From contig CM037833.1 in the NCBI GenBank assembly GCA_021234535.1, positions 20,395,738 through 20,459,737 of the forward strand: DNA of 64,000 nt, written 5' to 3'. How positions within the stretch are numbered: position 1 is the first letter of the stretch; each line of letters starts with the position of its first letter. The position numbers were made by a program, and so were the translations under genes. The DNA is from Stichopus chloronotus (taxonomy: Eukaryota; Echinodermata; Holothuroidea; Aspidochirotida; Stichopodidae). Positions 46,733 to 58,074 of the stretch are shown here, piece by piece. The notes beneath the pieces are model-generated. The model saw nothing but the letters and a program-made list of their open reading frames with translations. It was not told where the DNA came from and searched no databases.

Positions 46733-48213
46733 GTGAGCCGGTTTTCTGGAGCAAGCGTGAACATTTGTCACGTCTTAACGATCTTCTTGTGGTTTCTGTC
46801 TTGCGATTAGGGAATACTGATTGAAAGAAATGTACTGCTACTTTGATTGCGTTAGAAGAAGGTCATACATGTGTTTGGGAAACCTAAACAAGAACACAAA
46901 ATGCTCTCCAGTTTCAGGTTTGTTACGATGCCAGTGTCAAACTTCAGCTTTGTATTTTGAATTGAAAGTGAAACTTGGGATGGCGGCTACTAACCTGGAA
47001 GGAAGTAGCATTCTTGCAAGCTTACGTTATTTCGCACTTTTTAGAAGTTAGTTAAATAAAGACAATTTTAAGTGAATAACTAAAATATCTCTCAAGAGAG
47101 GACAGTGCCACTCTTACGTCAGTTCTCTTTGTCATACTGTGTATGAGAAGCCCATCAGAAATGAGACTAAGCACATACAATGTTCAAAACAATGACAGAA
47201 AACAGTTCTGGTAATTATATTGTGGAGCAAATGATTTTCAATTGCATTAGTACACTGAGGAAAAGAGAAAGTAGATATCAGTTTATTAAAGTGTATTTTG
47301 TTATAGCCCAATAGATTTTATGCAATCATGTGCATATTTTTTTAATCATTAAATATTAATTTTTTGATGGTAATATTTTCACTCATATTGTAGATGTAGT
47401 AGTTCAGTACCTTAGGGGAGGAAGTCAGTAAGCCTTTGACTTCTCTTTCCCCCATTTGTAGTAATTTAGTCACAGTTTGTAGTAATTTAGTCACAGTAAT
47501 CTAGTCACAGTAATCTAGTCACAGTCGTTACATGTTGTATGTACTTTGTAAATATTGTAAATCTAGCAACTGCAAATAAATAATTCAAACAACCAAGTAT
47601 TAACCTACCGTACTTACCTTTCTTTTGTTAGCGTCTTTGGTGTGTACCCAAATGGTCTGAAAGTCTTCCAAATGAACCATATTGTAGCCATTCATCAGTA
47701 TGACCTTACCGTTGCTTTTTGTCTTGTCAACAATGTTTGTCATCAAACTAAATCACCTTTGGTGTTGTGGGGACTCACACGATTCCAGATTGTTGAACTT
47801 CCTCAGTCCATCTTTTATCATGAAACCTCAGGTCTCCAAAGGTATATCAAGGCTATGAGCACTAGGTGTATCAGGTTGAAGACTGTACTTCAATCGACTG
47901 TTGTATGGCTCTTGAGCACGTGGTTATTCAACAAGTTGAAAAGTGTAACTTCTGCCGGGGATAAAAGCTCGTGTAGAAGTCTGAATGTGACAATTTGCTT
48001 TGCCCGTAAAATCTGGCACCATTCTCTCACGTAGGAACATGACAACGAAGTGTTTTTTTATAAGGAAACATTAACATTTTAAGTTTTTTTTTTTTTGTGT
48101 TGAAAGTTTGAATCGTGGTAGCATTTACAGGACCAGCTCCTGACATCATCAGGTAAATGCTCGTATTTCTCTTCCCTCCTGTCCTACGATTGATTTGCTG
48201 TCTCTCTTTGCAG

Positions 48214-48300
48214 ATCGAAGGTGAAGATGTCGGTCCGCTGAGCAAGATTCGGGTCGGCCACGACGGGGCCGGGAGGTTCGCTGGCTGGTTTCTTGACAGG
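48214..48300 (+). CDS. LOXHD1: LOXHD1-like exon 21 (PLAT 8, middle)
   Basis: 87 bp, phase 0 in and out; acceptor CTCTTTGCAG, donor AGG/gtaaga. It encodes 29 residues, IEGEDVGPLSKIRVGHDGAG then RFAGWFLDR, the complete I-R-x-G-H-D to W-F-L-D core. Residues 1131-1159. The intron before it is 1.5 kb with nothing else recognisable. Confidence 0.9.
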
Positions 48301-49073
48301 GTAAGAAGCTGTTTTGTCCAGCTGCTCCATCTGTTGAAATATTGAGCACGATGGATGTTGATGCAGAACATACAAGTCGAAAACAAGAGAGATCAAAACC
48401 GTCAAAACTTTGCGGTCGAAAGATTGTTCGGTTTTGTCGAGTTGTTGTTCATTCACTGATGCACTCACTTATTCAAATGAGGGAAGTGAGGTGAAGCCTC
48501 TCTCATCTTGATGAACTGCAAGGGAAAAGACAGTTATCAGAAAATGAATCCCTTGTATTCCTTGTGAATACAAAAAGAAATGATGAAATAACTGGTAGAA
48601 TAGACTTTTGTTTTGTTTTGTTTCTTCCTAAAATATCCACTGCGACTGTCATGAGTACTGGAGTTCTACATCAGCTCTCACAACAGTAATTCGCATAGTC
48701 TAGTGTATTCATCATTTGCTGTTGTTAATTTGATCTCGTTCGGATAGAATACTTACCGTCTTTCCCTCATGAGTCATCTGTTTAATAACTAAAAGCTTGT
48801 GTACTGCCCTGATAGTATTGATGGAGGCAATCCCATGTGTGCGTAATTTTGCAAGTGTAGCAAAGTTGCCCCCCTGTCTTTATGTACAGTCTCTACCACG
48901 GTACCAGTCTGTTACTCCCCCAGAGGACACCCCCCTTTACAGCATTTCTCCTCACCATGTTCCCAAAAATATTTACATTGGTCCATTGGAGAGTGTTGTA
49001 TATCCTGACATTAAAGTCAGTGACCCTTCCTCAGAGGGTGCTGGTTTAAATGATGATGATTATGGTGTTGGTA

Positions 49074-49138
<65 letters not shown>

Positions 49139-49227
49139 GGTGATGATGATGATGATGATGATGATGATGACGGTGACAATGAGGATGGTAGTGACGATGA
49201 TAAAGGCTAATTCATCATCACCTCCAG
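48301..49227 (+). other. Intron 21 of LOXHD1-like gene
   Basis: 0.9 kb, ending in a (GAT)n tract immediately upstream of the exon 22 acceptor. The Asp-rich open frame across 48797-49210 stops before the exon and is not joined to it. Confidence 0.7.
49047..49200. repeat. (GAT)n microsatellite next to exon 22
   Basis: About 150 bp of mostly GAT with GGT and GAC variants, ending 27 bp before exon 22. The putative branch point GGCTAATTC (49205-49213) lies directly after it. Confidence 0.95.
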
Positions 49228-49468
49228 GTGCTCGTGGAGCGATTCCCTCCCCGGAAACCAACCAAGAAGAAGCAGAGACGGAAGTCAAAATCTGGGAGCA
49301 AGGACAGTGATGATGAAGAGGACAAGCAAGACGCCACCATGGATACAACCAAATATTTGTTTGTCTGTAACCGATGGCTGGCAAGGAGCGAGGACGATGG
49401 GCAGATCGTCAGGGAGCTTGTCCCTACAGATGAGCAGGGGAAGGTTTTACGGAGAAATTCCCTCATAA
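49228..49468 (+). CDS. LOXHD1: LOXHD1-like exon 22 (PLAT 8, end, with charged insert)
   Basis: Phase 0 in, phase 1 out (ATAA/gtaagt); acceptor CACCTCCAG. It starts VLVERFPPRKPTKKKQRRK, then SGSKDSDDEEDKQD, and resumes the domain with YLFVCNRWLARSEDDGQIV and RELVPTDEQGK. Human LOXHD1 has at this exact point a longer lysine-rich then glutamate-rich insert before its F-E-A-H-R-W-L-A-R motif (recalled), so the charged insert inside PLAT 8 is an ancestral trait. A (GAT)n tract sits in the intron just upstream. Residues 1160-1239. Confidence 0.9.
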
Positions 49469-49934
49469 GTAAGTAATGATGATTCTAATGGATGTCTGAA
49501 GTAGATCTGTCCAGGTTTGGTAAAAAATTCTGAAATTTAACAATTTTGGTTTTGATGGGCTCCACTGCCTTCATGTAATTTTTCTGCAGGAGTTTTGTGC
49601 TCTGGCTGTCTTTTTTACACACACTTATGCCATGAAGTTGGTTCCTAGTAGCAATTTTCAGTTGTTATTTTCTCAGTGTCTCAACAGCAACTGCCTGCAT
49701 AGTCCATACCCCCATGTAATAAATGGTTAAAAACTGGACTCTAAGCAGAATTACTGTTTTTATATTTCCTCATTGAATGTCAACATGTCTTAATCTGGAC
49801 ATAGGGCGTTTTGCTATTCATGCATCCACAGGAACAGTGTGTGTTATTCATATATATACTAATACAGTCCACATGTCAAAGCTGGGCCTGCAGTTCATCG
49901 TTGTCCGATCCCGCTCCTGTTTATTTCTTCTCAG

Positions 49935-50089
49935 TGAATACTTACACCGTCCACGTGTTCACGGGCGACGTGTTCCAGTCCGGGACCGATGCCAACGTCT
50001 TTCTCAACATCTACGGCGATAACGGCGACTCGGGGGAACGCCAGATGAAGAACTCTGAGACCAACATGAACAAATTTGAGAGAAATCAG
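49935..50089 (+). CDS. LOXHD1: LOXHD1-like exon 23 (PLAT 9, first part)
   Basis: Phase 1 in (A+TG = Met), phase 0 out at CAG/gtgaga; acceptor CTTCTCAG. It reads NTYTVHVFTGDVFQSGTDAN, VFLNIYGDNGDSGERQMKNS and NKFERNQ. It matches human PLAT 8 (N-T-Y-E-V-Q-V-V-T-G-N-V recalled). Residues 1240-1291. Confidence 0.92.
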
Positions 50090-51046
50090 GTGAGAAGAAG
50101 AAAAGAAAAAGATGTGCAGGCTTCTCAGTTTTGAGATTTGTTCTCATTTTAGCACTTTGTTGGGTTCGTTCCATAGGTAGAATTTTGGATTTCTGGTGTG
50201 TCCTCTGACTCAGCACGTAACTTCCAACGAGTATTTAAGACAGACTTTGAAAATATTTGATGTACTATGTATTTAAAGTACAATAGTTCACATTTTCTCA
50301 GTGTTTGTGTAAAAGTTTACACTGCCAGCCGTCACAACTTGACATTCAGGTGCACTCCGGATGCCTCTTTCGACCTACCGAAGGAAGCAAACCTCAGCTC
50401 CGTGAAACTTACTCAATAACGTCAAAATGAAGCCGGTGTTTGCGGAGTGACAGCCGATGGCGAGATCGAACTTCTTCAGTTTGGCAGAATATCTCTTGCG
50501 TTAGGCCTTTGGTGTAGAATCTACTGCTATGGCTGTATGTCAACCATTCTGATCACACCTGCACACTGTTTTTTGTCGGTCTACTCTCTTTGGTCGATTC
50601 TTAAAATATCACCAAAAAAAGATATCCCATTCCAAGCTGCTGGAAAATTCAGCATTGATCAGTCTCAAGAATTACAAGCTTAGCCATGAAAGTTCTCATC
50701 ATGACCATTTCAATTTTTAGATAATGTGCTTAAGGGTGGAGACGCAAATAATCCATGTAGTCGTTTTGTTAGCGTATCACTTCATGTTGTACTTGAAGAG
50801 TGACTAACATTGGTGCCGTCGTTGGCCGACGTTTTCTTTTTACAAGTTATTATTCATGACATCTCCCTGCATTTGACTGACATTGGTCAAGTGGTCTTTG
50901 AACTCACCAGCTTAAAAATTGAAACTGTTGTTTCCGTGGTAACCTTTTTCAACTTTACAATTTCAAAATCCAAATTTCAACTTCAATGATTCTGCAAGTT
51001 TTCCTGTTTACTCTTCATGTCTGCTTTTTATTTTTTTGCTTTTAAG

Positions 51047-51180
51047 GAGGATATATTCAAATTAGAGGCTGCAGATCTTGGGGCCTTGAAGAAGGTAAAA
51101 ATTCGCCACGACAACTCGGGATTGGGAGCCAATTGGTTCTTGGACAGAATTGAAATAGAAGACCATAAGAAAGAAAAGAG
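51047..51180 (+). CDS. LOXHD1: LOXHD1-like exon 24 (PLAT 9, middle)
   Basis: Phase 0 in, phase 2 out (AAGAG/gtgaca); acceptor TTGCTTTTAAG. It reads EDIFKLEAADLGALKKVKIR, HDNSGLGANWFLDRIEIED, then KKEKR. It aligns with human [21 protein letters not shown] recalled. Residues 1292-1335. Confidence 0.9.
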
Positions 51181-51968
51181 GTGACAAAAAAAAAATCCGA
51201 AAACATGATAAAATTAGTGGAAAATGAAGTCTGTTTTGTGTAATGATTGTTGTTTTCCTCATGTCATTTGTATTAAGAACACAAACATAATGAAAAACAT
51301 TGACAGTATCTACGAGACTTATTCAGTCAGATGTTTAAAATAAAGAAAAGTCAGAGTACAAGCTTACCTCACCTGACGCCTTTTCATTGGTGGTACTGCT
51401 GCCAGGGTAGGGGAACAGGTAAAGGGTGTATTATTAATTAATTATGTGTTAATTATTAGATGCTGTGCTCTTTCAAACAAAAAGTACTCTTACTACATGG
51501 AATGAGATCTCATCAAAGTGGCCTTTTAGTCATTCCTTTCTCCCCACCACTTTTTTTTTTTTCAGAATACCTTTTCAGACATTTAACCCCAACTCTAAAG
51601 GGTTGTGCCAGTCATGTTTTTCTTGTCAACATCATTTGTATTCACCAACCGCTGCTTCTTCTGCATGTCCAAGGATAACATTAGGCTAACTTTGTTTGCC
51701 TTTAAAGAATAGTGTTAGGCTATATCCTTGTGTATTAGAAAACGTGTAAAGAATATTTCTGTTAGACTTAAAGTGGTATCGTCTTATTGTAAATCTTCTC
51801 CTAATGTTGGTAACAAGGAAAATTATGACGTAAGTGAATCTAGGTCAATAGGGGAGTGTGGTTTGGTTGAAAAATGCACCACAAATTCACTGAAAGACGT
51901 TTTACATTTTCAAGGTAATGTCCTCTTTCTTCACCTTTGAATCATCTTTCATTTCTCACCTTCCAAAG

Positions 51969-52126
51969 GTATTACTTCCCTTGTCAACGATGGCTTGCCA
52001 CCGATAAAGAGGACGGCCAGATTAGTCGCGACCTGGTTCCCGTGGAACAGGAAGTGATGAAGAGGTCGCTCCAGAGGAGCAAATCGACGACATCTATACG
52101 CGAGGAGATCGCCCTCGAGCAGAAAG
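51969..52126 (+). CDS. LOXHD1: LOXHD1-like exon 25 (PLAT 9, end)
   Basis: Phase 2 in (AG+G = Arg), phase 1 out (AAAG/gtgaac); acceptor CCTTCCAAAG. It reads [38 protein letters not shown], then a linker ending IALEQKG. Human has [10 protein letters not shown]...and L-A-L-E-Q-K at the same places (recalled), so even the linker end is conserved. Residues 1336-1388. Confidence 0.92.
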
Positions 52127-52496
52127 GTGAACATCAGTGATTCTTGATTTGGAGTTTAATCCTTCGTCTATACCCCCACAGGAGCGAATTTATGCCGTAT
52201 CGCGTCAGCTTTTATCGCTTAACGAAGCAATCCCACTGCTTTGTTTTGATTGTCGCCTACAATTTTCATAACTGGTAGCAGTTAGATGTTGGGGAGAAGG
52301 TTTGTGGGGGAGGACAGGTGCGCATTTCAGTACTACGCAATGTGACGTTTTCTCCTGCTTTGCATAGATTCGAAATATTGCGACATTGTGCACCTTCTCT
52401 CTTCGCTAGAACGTCAATGATCGTATGTTGCCGCCACCACCACCACACTGGACATATTCACTATCCTCATGTTTTGTTCTTTTCCTGTTCTTCCAG

Positions 52497-52601
52497 CCAT
52501 AATGGAGACGTACCACGTCTACGTGACCACGTCCAACGTGAGGGGGGCCGGCACCGACGCTAATGTCTACATCGTCCTGTACGGAGAGAACGACGACACG
52601 G
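52497..52601 (+). CDS. LOXHD1: LOXHD1-like exon 26 (PLAT 10, first part)
   Basis: Phase 1 in (G+CC = Ala), phase 1 out at ACGG/gtgaga; acceptor TTCTTCCAG. It reads [33 protein letters not shown]. The extra intron after D-D-T-G is unique to this domain. Residues 1389-1423. Confidence 0.9.
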
Positions 52602-53309
52602 GTGAGATGCAGTTACACATCCGCACCTTGCTGCACTCTTCAGATCTTCGTTTGAAAAAGACTATAATCATTCTCCTTGGCAGGCAATTCTGGTTCAGCA
52701 TTTTCATGTCTGATGCTGTGGTACATAAATTGTGACAGACCGTTTGGGTTGTGACAGAAATCAGGCTTTTTTTTTTTGTATCTCATTTCAATTTACTGTA
52801 TAATATGGCAATGTATGCCAACCAGGCCTTAGCTACAAGGGGGATGGGAGACTTGTGCAACTCTCAGAAAAAAAAAAAAAAATGTGAGGGATCCATTTTC
52901 TTAAAGGCAGTGTATAGTAGTCATGGAATAATGGAAAACGTGACTGTACATATGTAGTCAAGAATATGGTAATAATAGCCCCCTTTCGCATCTGAGCCTC
53001 TTTGCTAAAGATGCCACTCATCCACTCCCCAGGACAGTAGTTAAGTACTTTTGTGCCCCCCGCAACAACAACTCAGGCTTCAGGCCTGCGTGACATATAT
53101 ACGTAATTTGCTGCCACTGGCACCGATGTTGTCCTCCAAGAAGATGTCAAAGTGAATGATGTCAAAGAATGGCAAAAATGTCAATATGTCAAAGAAAATG
53201 TTAAAAAAACATATCAAAATGAGCTTTTCTGCCGTTCCATATGACATTGCTTGTACATACCACTTGTGGAAGAAAAATAATCCAAAGAGTTTTTTATTTC
53301 TCTCTGCAG

Positions 53310-53418
53310 GTCAACATTTCTTGAAAGCTTCAAAGACCAACAAGAACAAGTTTGAGGCGGGCCAGATGGACGAATTCATCATCGAGGCAGTGAACATCGG
53401 AGAACTGAAGAAAATAAA
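53310..53418 (+). CDS. LOXHD1: LOXHD1-like exon 27 (PLAT 10, middle)
   Basis: Phase 1 in (G+GT = Gly), phase 2 out (ATAAA/gtgaga); acceptor TCTCTGCAG. It reads QHFLKASKTNKNKFEAGQMD, EFIIEAVNIGELKKIK. It aligns with human [20 protein letters not shown] recalled. Residues 1424-1459. Confidence 0.9.
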
Positions 53419-54138
53419 GTGAGAATGATAAAGCAAATTTGTAGGTGCTTTTGGCTCTATTGGAGCTTCCTCAAAGCTGTATATGGCTGTCAGCCCAAAA
53501 TATGCTAAGATACTTCAAAAGGGTCACCTACTCTTCAGTCCTCCTGTAGAGCCATCTCTTAGCTCTTCTGTTTCCCGTGATGACTGTCTTTCTGTTCATT
53601 GTACATCGACCGATAAATGAGGATCGAGTACCTGCTTGTTGCTGTTGCGCTGCTGTGATGAGATATTGACTCAGCAGGCCATCAAGTTGATGGTCGGGGG
53701 AAAAAGCTACTGAAATGAAATGTAAAGAAGAGCGAGAAAAATTTTAAATAATGAAAAAAAAAAATGGAAATGTCATACTATGGTAATGTCATGTGAGTGA
53801 TTGCCCAAAATATAACAAGGTCACTCCCTCAGGTAATTGTAAAGTTTGAAAAGGATTTTGTTGTGGGGACAAGCCTTCATGTGGATTTGCCAGAAATATT
53901 GCTCATTAGGCATCAGCTAACTGCATTGGTCCCAAGACATGTATCTGATCTTTCTGAAAATAGTAGATCTGCATCTCATTTATTAGTGAGTCAGATTTTT
54001 AAACCTTGAGAATACGTAACTCGATCGATTTCGAATCCTAAACCCTGGTTTGTAATAGACAATTTTGGTAGTTTCACTGTTGTACGTGTCTACTGCCTCA
54101 CGGAAATTTGGGTAAGATTTGGCACATTCGCTCCACAG

Positions 54139-54323
54139 AATCGGCCATGACAACAAAGGCGGGTTCGCCGGTTGGATGCTGGACAAGGTGGAGATCGACG
54201 CCCCTTCCCTGGGGAAGCGTTGGTGCTTCCCCTGCGGGAGATGGCTGGACAAGAAGGAGGACGACGGTCAGATAGAGAGGGAGCTATACCCCGTAGAGAG
54301 CAGGACGGAGGAATATGAAAAAC
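54139..54323 (+). CDS. LOXHD1: LOXHD1-like exon 28 (PLAT 10, end)
   Basis: Phase 2 in (AA+A = Lys), phase 1 out (AAAC/gtaaga); acceptor CGCTCCACAG. It reads [53 protein letters not shown] and a linker. V-x-V-D-A-P-S-L-G-K and F-P-C-G-R-W-L are shared with human PLAT 9 (recalled). Residues 1460-1521. Confidence 0.92.
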
Positions 54324-54570
54324 GTAAGATGTTAACGTGCCTCATTAGTTAACCTCCCCAATGAAAAAAAGCAGAAAAAAAGATTGATTTTGTCCAGATG
54401 AGTTACCTTTTCATATTTTCTCATTTTCTTCTTTGTTTTGTGTGATGTCAATGTGGTGTCTCAGTTCCTATTGCTTATATATTAATTTACTGTGAACAAA
54501 TACACTACACTACTCTTGGTCACCATCACGATCACTTTGTAATCATTATCCTTGCAGTTTGCTTATCTTG

Positions 54571-54920
54571 TAACTACCTATCCCCGGTAAAGTCTTTCTC
54601 ATAACTACCTATCCTCGTGGTAAACTCTTTCTCGTAACTACCTATCCTCCTGGTAAACTTTAACCTACCTATCCCTCCTGGTAAACTCTTTCTCATAACT
54701 ACCTATCCCCCTGGTAAACTATAACTACCTACCCCTCCTGTTAAACTCTTTCTCATAACTGCCTATCCCCCTGGTGAAACTATAACTACCTATCCCTCCT
54801 GGTAAACTCTTTCTCATAACTACCTATCCCCCTGGTGAAACTATAACTACCTATCCCTCCTGGTAAACTCTCTCTCATAGCTACCTATCCCCATGGTAAA
54901 GTTTCTCTCACAGCTGCCTA
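54571..54920. repeat. TAACTACCTATCCC minisatellite
   Basis: About ten units of 28-37 bp, TAACTACCTATCCC(C/T)CTGG-TAAACT with or without CTTTCTCA, two unit lengths alternating. It ends about 45 bp upstream of exon 29. Confidence 0.93.
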
Positions 54921-54964
54921 TCCTGCTTTACAAGCTAATTTACTGCTGTTTTACTTCATCGCAG

Positions 54965-55143
54965 ATGTTCCTTATGAGATCACGGTACACACCGGCGACG
55001 TCTCCGGAGCTGGGACGGACGCCGATGTCTTCATCGTCCTCTACGGCCGGGAGGTCTTCACGAGCCAGAAGAGCCTCTGCCAAACAAAGAAAGAACGGAA
55101 AGAGAAATTTGAGAGAAATGCCGTGGACAAGTTTGTGGTAGAG
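54965..55143 (+). CDS. LOXHD1: LOXHD1-like exon 29 (PLAT 11, first part)
   Basis: Phase 1 in (C+AT = His), phase 0 out at GAG/gtgaga; acceptor CTTCATCGCAG. It reads VPYEITVHTGDVSGAGTDAD, VFIVLYGREVFTSQKSLC, then EKFERNAVDKFVVE. The extended loop ending T-x-Q-K-x-L-C occurs in human PLAT 10 as C-T-Q-Q-K-Y-L-C (recalled), a strong orthology marker. Residues 1522-1581. Confidence 0.93.
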
Positions 55144-56148
55144 GTGAGATCAGATCCTCTCCTTTGATCATTTGCTGATTTTTCGGCAGCAAACTTGCAA
55201 AAATTGTTGGCATATCACGTTTTTGTAAGTTGACTCAATTGTTGACCGTTTATCCCTGATCCTGTCGACTGCGATCTATCAATTCCATTCTTTCTGTTTT
55301 TATTTTGGTCCACAGCTGGAAGACGTTGGGGAGACCATCGAGAAGGTCCGCATCGGTCACGACAACGCTGGATTCGGTGCTGCATGGCACCTCAACAAAG
55401 TGGAAGTGAGGAAGTTGTTGGATGGCAACAAGGTAGGATCTAGTCCCACTGTGTTGAGCATTCCACCACAGGCCATTGTGAGGGCAGTGCTCTGGTTTAC
55501 ATGAGGATGACACAAGAGTATTTTACATATTAGTGTCAATGTGAATATTCATGAAAGGTGGAAGTCTCTGAAAAGATCAAGAGCAGTATGTCATTATTTT
55601 CAGCAGTCTTGTCCTGTAAATATTTCTATCTCTGTGTCAGTTTCTCTCTAAAAGCTGCAATCAGCAATTTAGTCAGGCACGCATGATACATAAATTAGAT
55701 CAAGGTTTTTGGTAAATGCTCACTGGGTGAAAGGTCTCAATATGGGCTTTCTGGTGGACAGCACCTTGCTAGTCCCCTATAAAATATGTGTCCCCGAAAA
55801 CTATCGCTCCTGGCACACAGAAGTGTGCCAAAATCAGTGTGTCCCCAGCGAGACTTGTTAAGATCGGTGCCGCAGGGGGTTTGCACCGCCCAGTGTAACC
55901 ATGTATCGTCAGCCACCTCACAGGCACCAGTGTATGCAATGCACAATTAAAAGTGAAATGATCTTTTTCGTTCAATCACATCACTGCAATAACGGTGACA
56001 CGACTGACACCCATGACCTTTGGATAACTGACCCAGAGGGTCTAACCACTTGATTGTCAGACTCGTATTAATGTCACAATGTGACATTGCCATTGTTTAA
56101 GCTTATCGCAGTCACTCTGGAGTCGCTCTGTTGGTCTCCTCTCTGCAG
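55144..56148 (+). other. Introns 29 and 30 of LOXHD1-like gene
   Basis: 55144-55315 and 55433-56148. Nothing recognised. Confidence 0.65.
55316..55432 (+). CDS. LOXHD1: LOXHD1-like exon 30 (PLAT 11, middle)
   Basis: 117 bp, phase 0 in and out; acceptor TTTGGTCCACAG, donor AAG/gtagga. It reads LEDVGETIEKVRIGHDNAGF, GAAWHLNKVEVRKLLDGNK. Human has L-E-D-V-G-E-I-I-E-K-I-R-I-G-H-N-N-T and V-D-I-R-R-L-L-P-D at the same position (recalled). Residues 1582-1620. Confidence 0.93.
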
Positions 56149-56308
56149 GGTTCCCGTACTTACGTGTTTCCCTGCAACCGGTGGCTCTCCAGGAAGGAGG
56201 ACGACGGCGAGATCGTGAGAGAACTCGTCCCGCAGCAGGTTACGGAGGAGAAAGTCAGGAAGGATGGGAGCACTAAGACCAAAGAAATAAAACAGGATAC
56301 ATTGTCAG
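56149..56308 (+). CDS. LOXHD1: LOXHD1-like exon 31 (PLAT 11, end)
   Basis: Phase 0 in, phase 1 out (TCAG/gtaagg); acceptor CTCTCTGCAG. It reads GSRTYVFPCNRWLSRKEDDG, EIVRELVPQQVTEEKVRKDG, then a linker with KTKEIKQDTLS. Human has I-R-E-L-V-P...E-K-Y-M-K-D-G-S-L-R (recalled). The 3' end of this exon and its donor recur as degenerate copies in the next intron. Residues 1621-1673. Confidence 0.93.
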
Positions 56309-56670
56309 GTAAGGGCAAGCAAATGGGATACACCATGAGGTAAACTAAGAGGATACACGGGGTAGGTTAAAAAAAATGAAGCAGGATATAAAGTGTCAGG
56401 TATAGGAGAAAGAAAATAAAAATGTCAGGAAAGTGGGATATACCTGTGGTGTACTTTATGCAGGATATATATATTATCAGTATTCATTGAATATCGCACA
56501 TTATTTCATAGCTCAAAGAGCCTGAGGATACATTGTCAGGTGAATGAAATGGGATATACCTGTCATGCACCTTGTGTGAGATATGCTTTTGTGAAAAGTC
56601 CAATACAATAGTTTGTGAGATGAATGAAAGGGTAAACACTGTCTGGTAAACAAGGTAGGATACGATGCCT
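56295..56670. repeat. Tandem repeat grown from exon 31's donor region
   Basis: GGATACATTGTCAG/gtaagg at the exon 31 end (56295-56308) recurs as GGATATAAAGTGTCAG/gtatag (56384) and as GGATACATTGTCAG/gtgaat (56526-56539). A following GGGATA-ACC word recurs at 56325, 56435 and 56551, giving a unit of about 110-116 bp. Confidence 0.8.
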
Positions 56671-57295
56671 CACATTGCCTCATGTAAAATATTATGTAAG
56701 AAGGTGAGACAGACTTGAAATAAAGGAATCAAATAGGATGTGGCTTTGTCCAAATTACAAGGATTCATTCTCTGGGAAATCCCGGAGAATACCGACTGGT
56801 ATATCATGAGAGATGAAGAAACTTGTGAACCTAAAAAGGTTAAATCGGTAAATGATGAAACAGGATACTCAGACCAACAACGGCATAAGCCATCAGAGAA
56901 ATAAATGGGGTACATACAGGAATGTGAGGCTGGATACCAACTAAATCTGATGGTATTCTGACTGCACAACATCCCTAATAATTGAAGGTCCATGTGAGAA
57001 GGAAAACTCAGTTGGTGATTTGGTGATTGCAATTAAAGTTTGAAGCCAGTGTGTAAGGGATGATGAGCTTGGAAGTGTTTGTACACCCTCTGGGTTACCA
57101 TCATTTATATTTGGGTGACTGACAGATACAAGATAATATTGTTCACAATACTGCTATAGATTGTGGATGCGACAAAAGCCCATGACACATAAATTTGCAG
57201 CAACCTCATGAGTGAGAGCAAAGAATTATTAGTGTAACTCAAATCATGTATGAATCACCGTTTGATGTGAAGAAGGTGAATTATGTAGTGATAAA

Positions 57296-57715
57296 TATTA
57301 TAACTATTATTATAATTATCATCATTTACATACCATAACATTATTACTACCGCCATTTAGGTGCTGTAATGTTATTATTACTACCATCATTTACATACTA
57401 TAATATTCCTGTTACTACTGTAACTACTATTATTACTGCCATCATTACATACAATAATGTTCTTATTGTTACTACTATTACTACTATCGATTACATACCA
57501 TAATATTCCTATCACTACTATAACTACTGTTATTACTGCCATCATTACATACAATAATATTATTCTTATTATTACTATTACTACTATTACTACCATAGTT
57601 TACTTACCATAATATTCCTATTACTACCACAACTACTGTTATTACTCTCATCATTTACATACTATACAGTAATGCTCTTATTGTTACTACTATTACAACT
57701 TCCATCATTTCGGTA
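57296..57715. repeat. ATT/ACT-rich tandem repeat, unit about 100 bp
   Basis: TATTACTGCCATCATTACAT recurs at 57431 and 57531, with a diverged copy at about 57640; intervening text is TTACTACTATTACTACTA-type trinucleotide sequence and CATAATATTCCTAT. It ends just before exon 32. Confidence 0.85.
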
Positions 57716-57747
57716 AAACTTGCCTTTTCCACCTCTCGCATGTGCAG

Positions 57748-57902
57748 CCCGTCAGTACAAGATTCACGTTTACACCGGGGACGTCTTCAGAGCCGGCACC
57801 GATGCCAACGTCTTCATCACCGTCTACGGGGAGAACGGAGACACCGGTGAGAGGCAGCTCAGGAATTCCGAAACCTACACGGATAAATTTGAAAGAGGGC
57901 AT
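57748..57902 (+). CDS. LOXHD1: LOXHD1-like exon 32 (PLAT 12, first part)
   Basis: Phase 1 in (G+CC = Ala), phase 0 out at CAT/gtaagt; acceptor GCATGTGCAG. It reads RQYKIHVYTGDVFRAGTDAN, VFITVYGENGDTGERQLRNS and DKFERGH. It matches human PLAT 11 (I-T-I-Y-G-D-L-G-D-T-G-E-R recalled). Residues 1674-1725. Confidence 0.92.
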
Positions 57903-58074
57903 GTAAGTCAGAAGTACCTTATAATAAATCCTTTGACATGAACAATGAGGTAGATTTTTGCTACATTTAGCTCTCTTATTGTAACTTATCATTTGAATGC
58001 TTCACTCTTGATTGTTGTTATCTTAAGTGCAGCTGTATCAATATCATCATCATCATCGTTATAATCATTATCAT

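Larger units (their letters stand above)
42958..48213 (+). other. Introns 16 to 20 of LOXHD1-like gene
   Basis: Five introns around exons 17-20. Apart from the GAT/GAC microsatellite in intron 16 and three short TAGTCACAGT repeats near 47.46-47.53 kb, nothing is recognisable. Confidence 0.65.
49469..54138 (+). other. Introns 22 to 27 of LOXHD1-like gene
   Basis: Introns around exons 23-27. Plain AT-rich sequence; no repeats longer than homopolymers and no other coding segment recognised. Confidence 0.65.

Noticed and set aside
48797..49210. 137-codon Asp-rich frame before exon 22, tempting as the counterpart of the human acidic insert
   Set aside because: It stops at TAA before the acceptor and consists mostly of the GAT microsatellite; the true acidic insert is inside exon 22.
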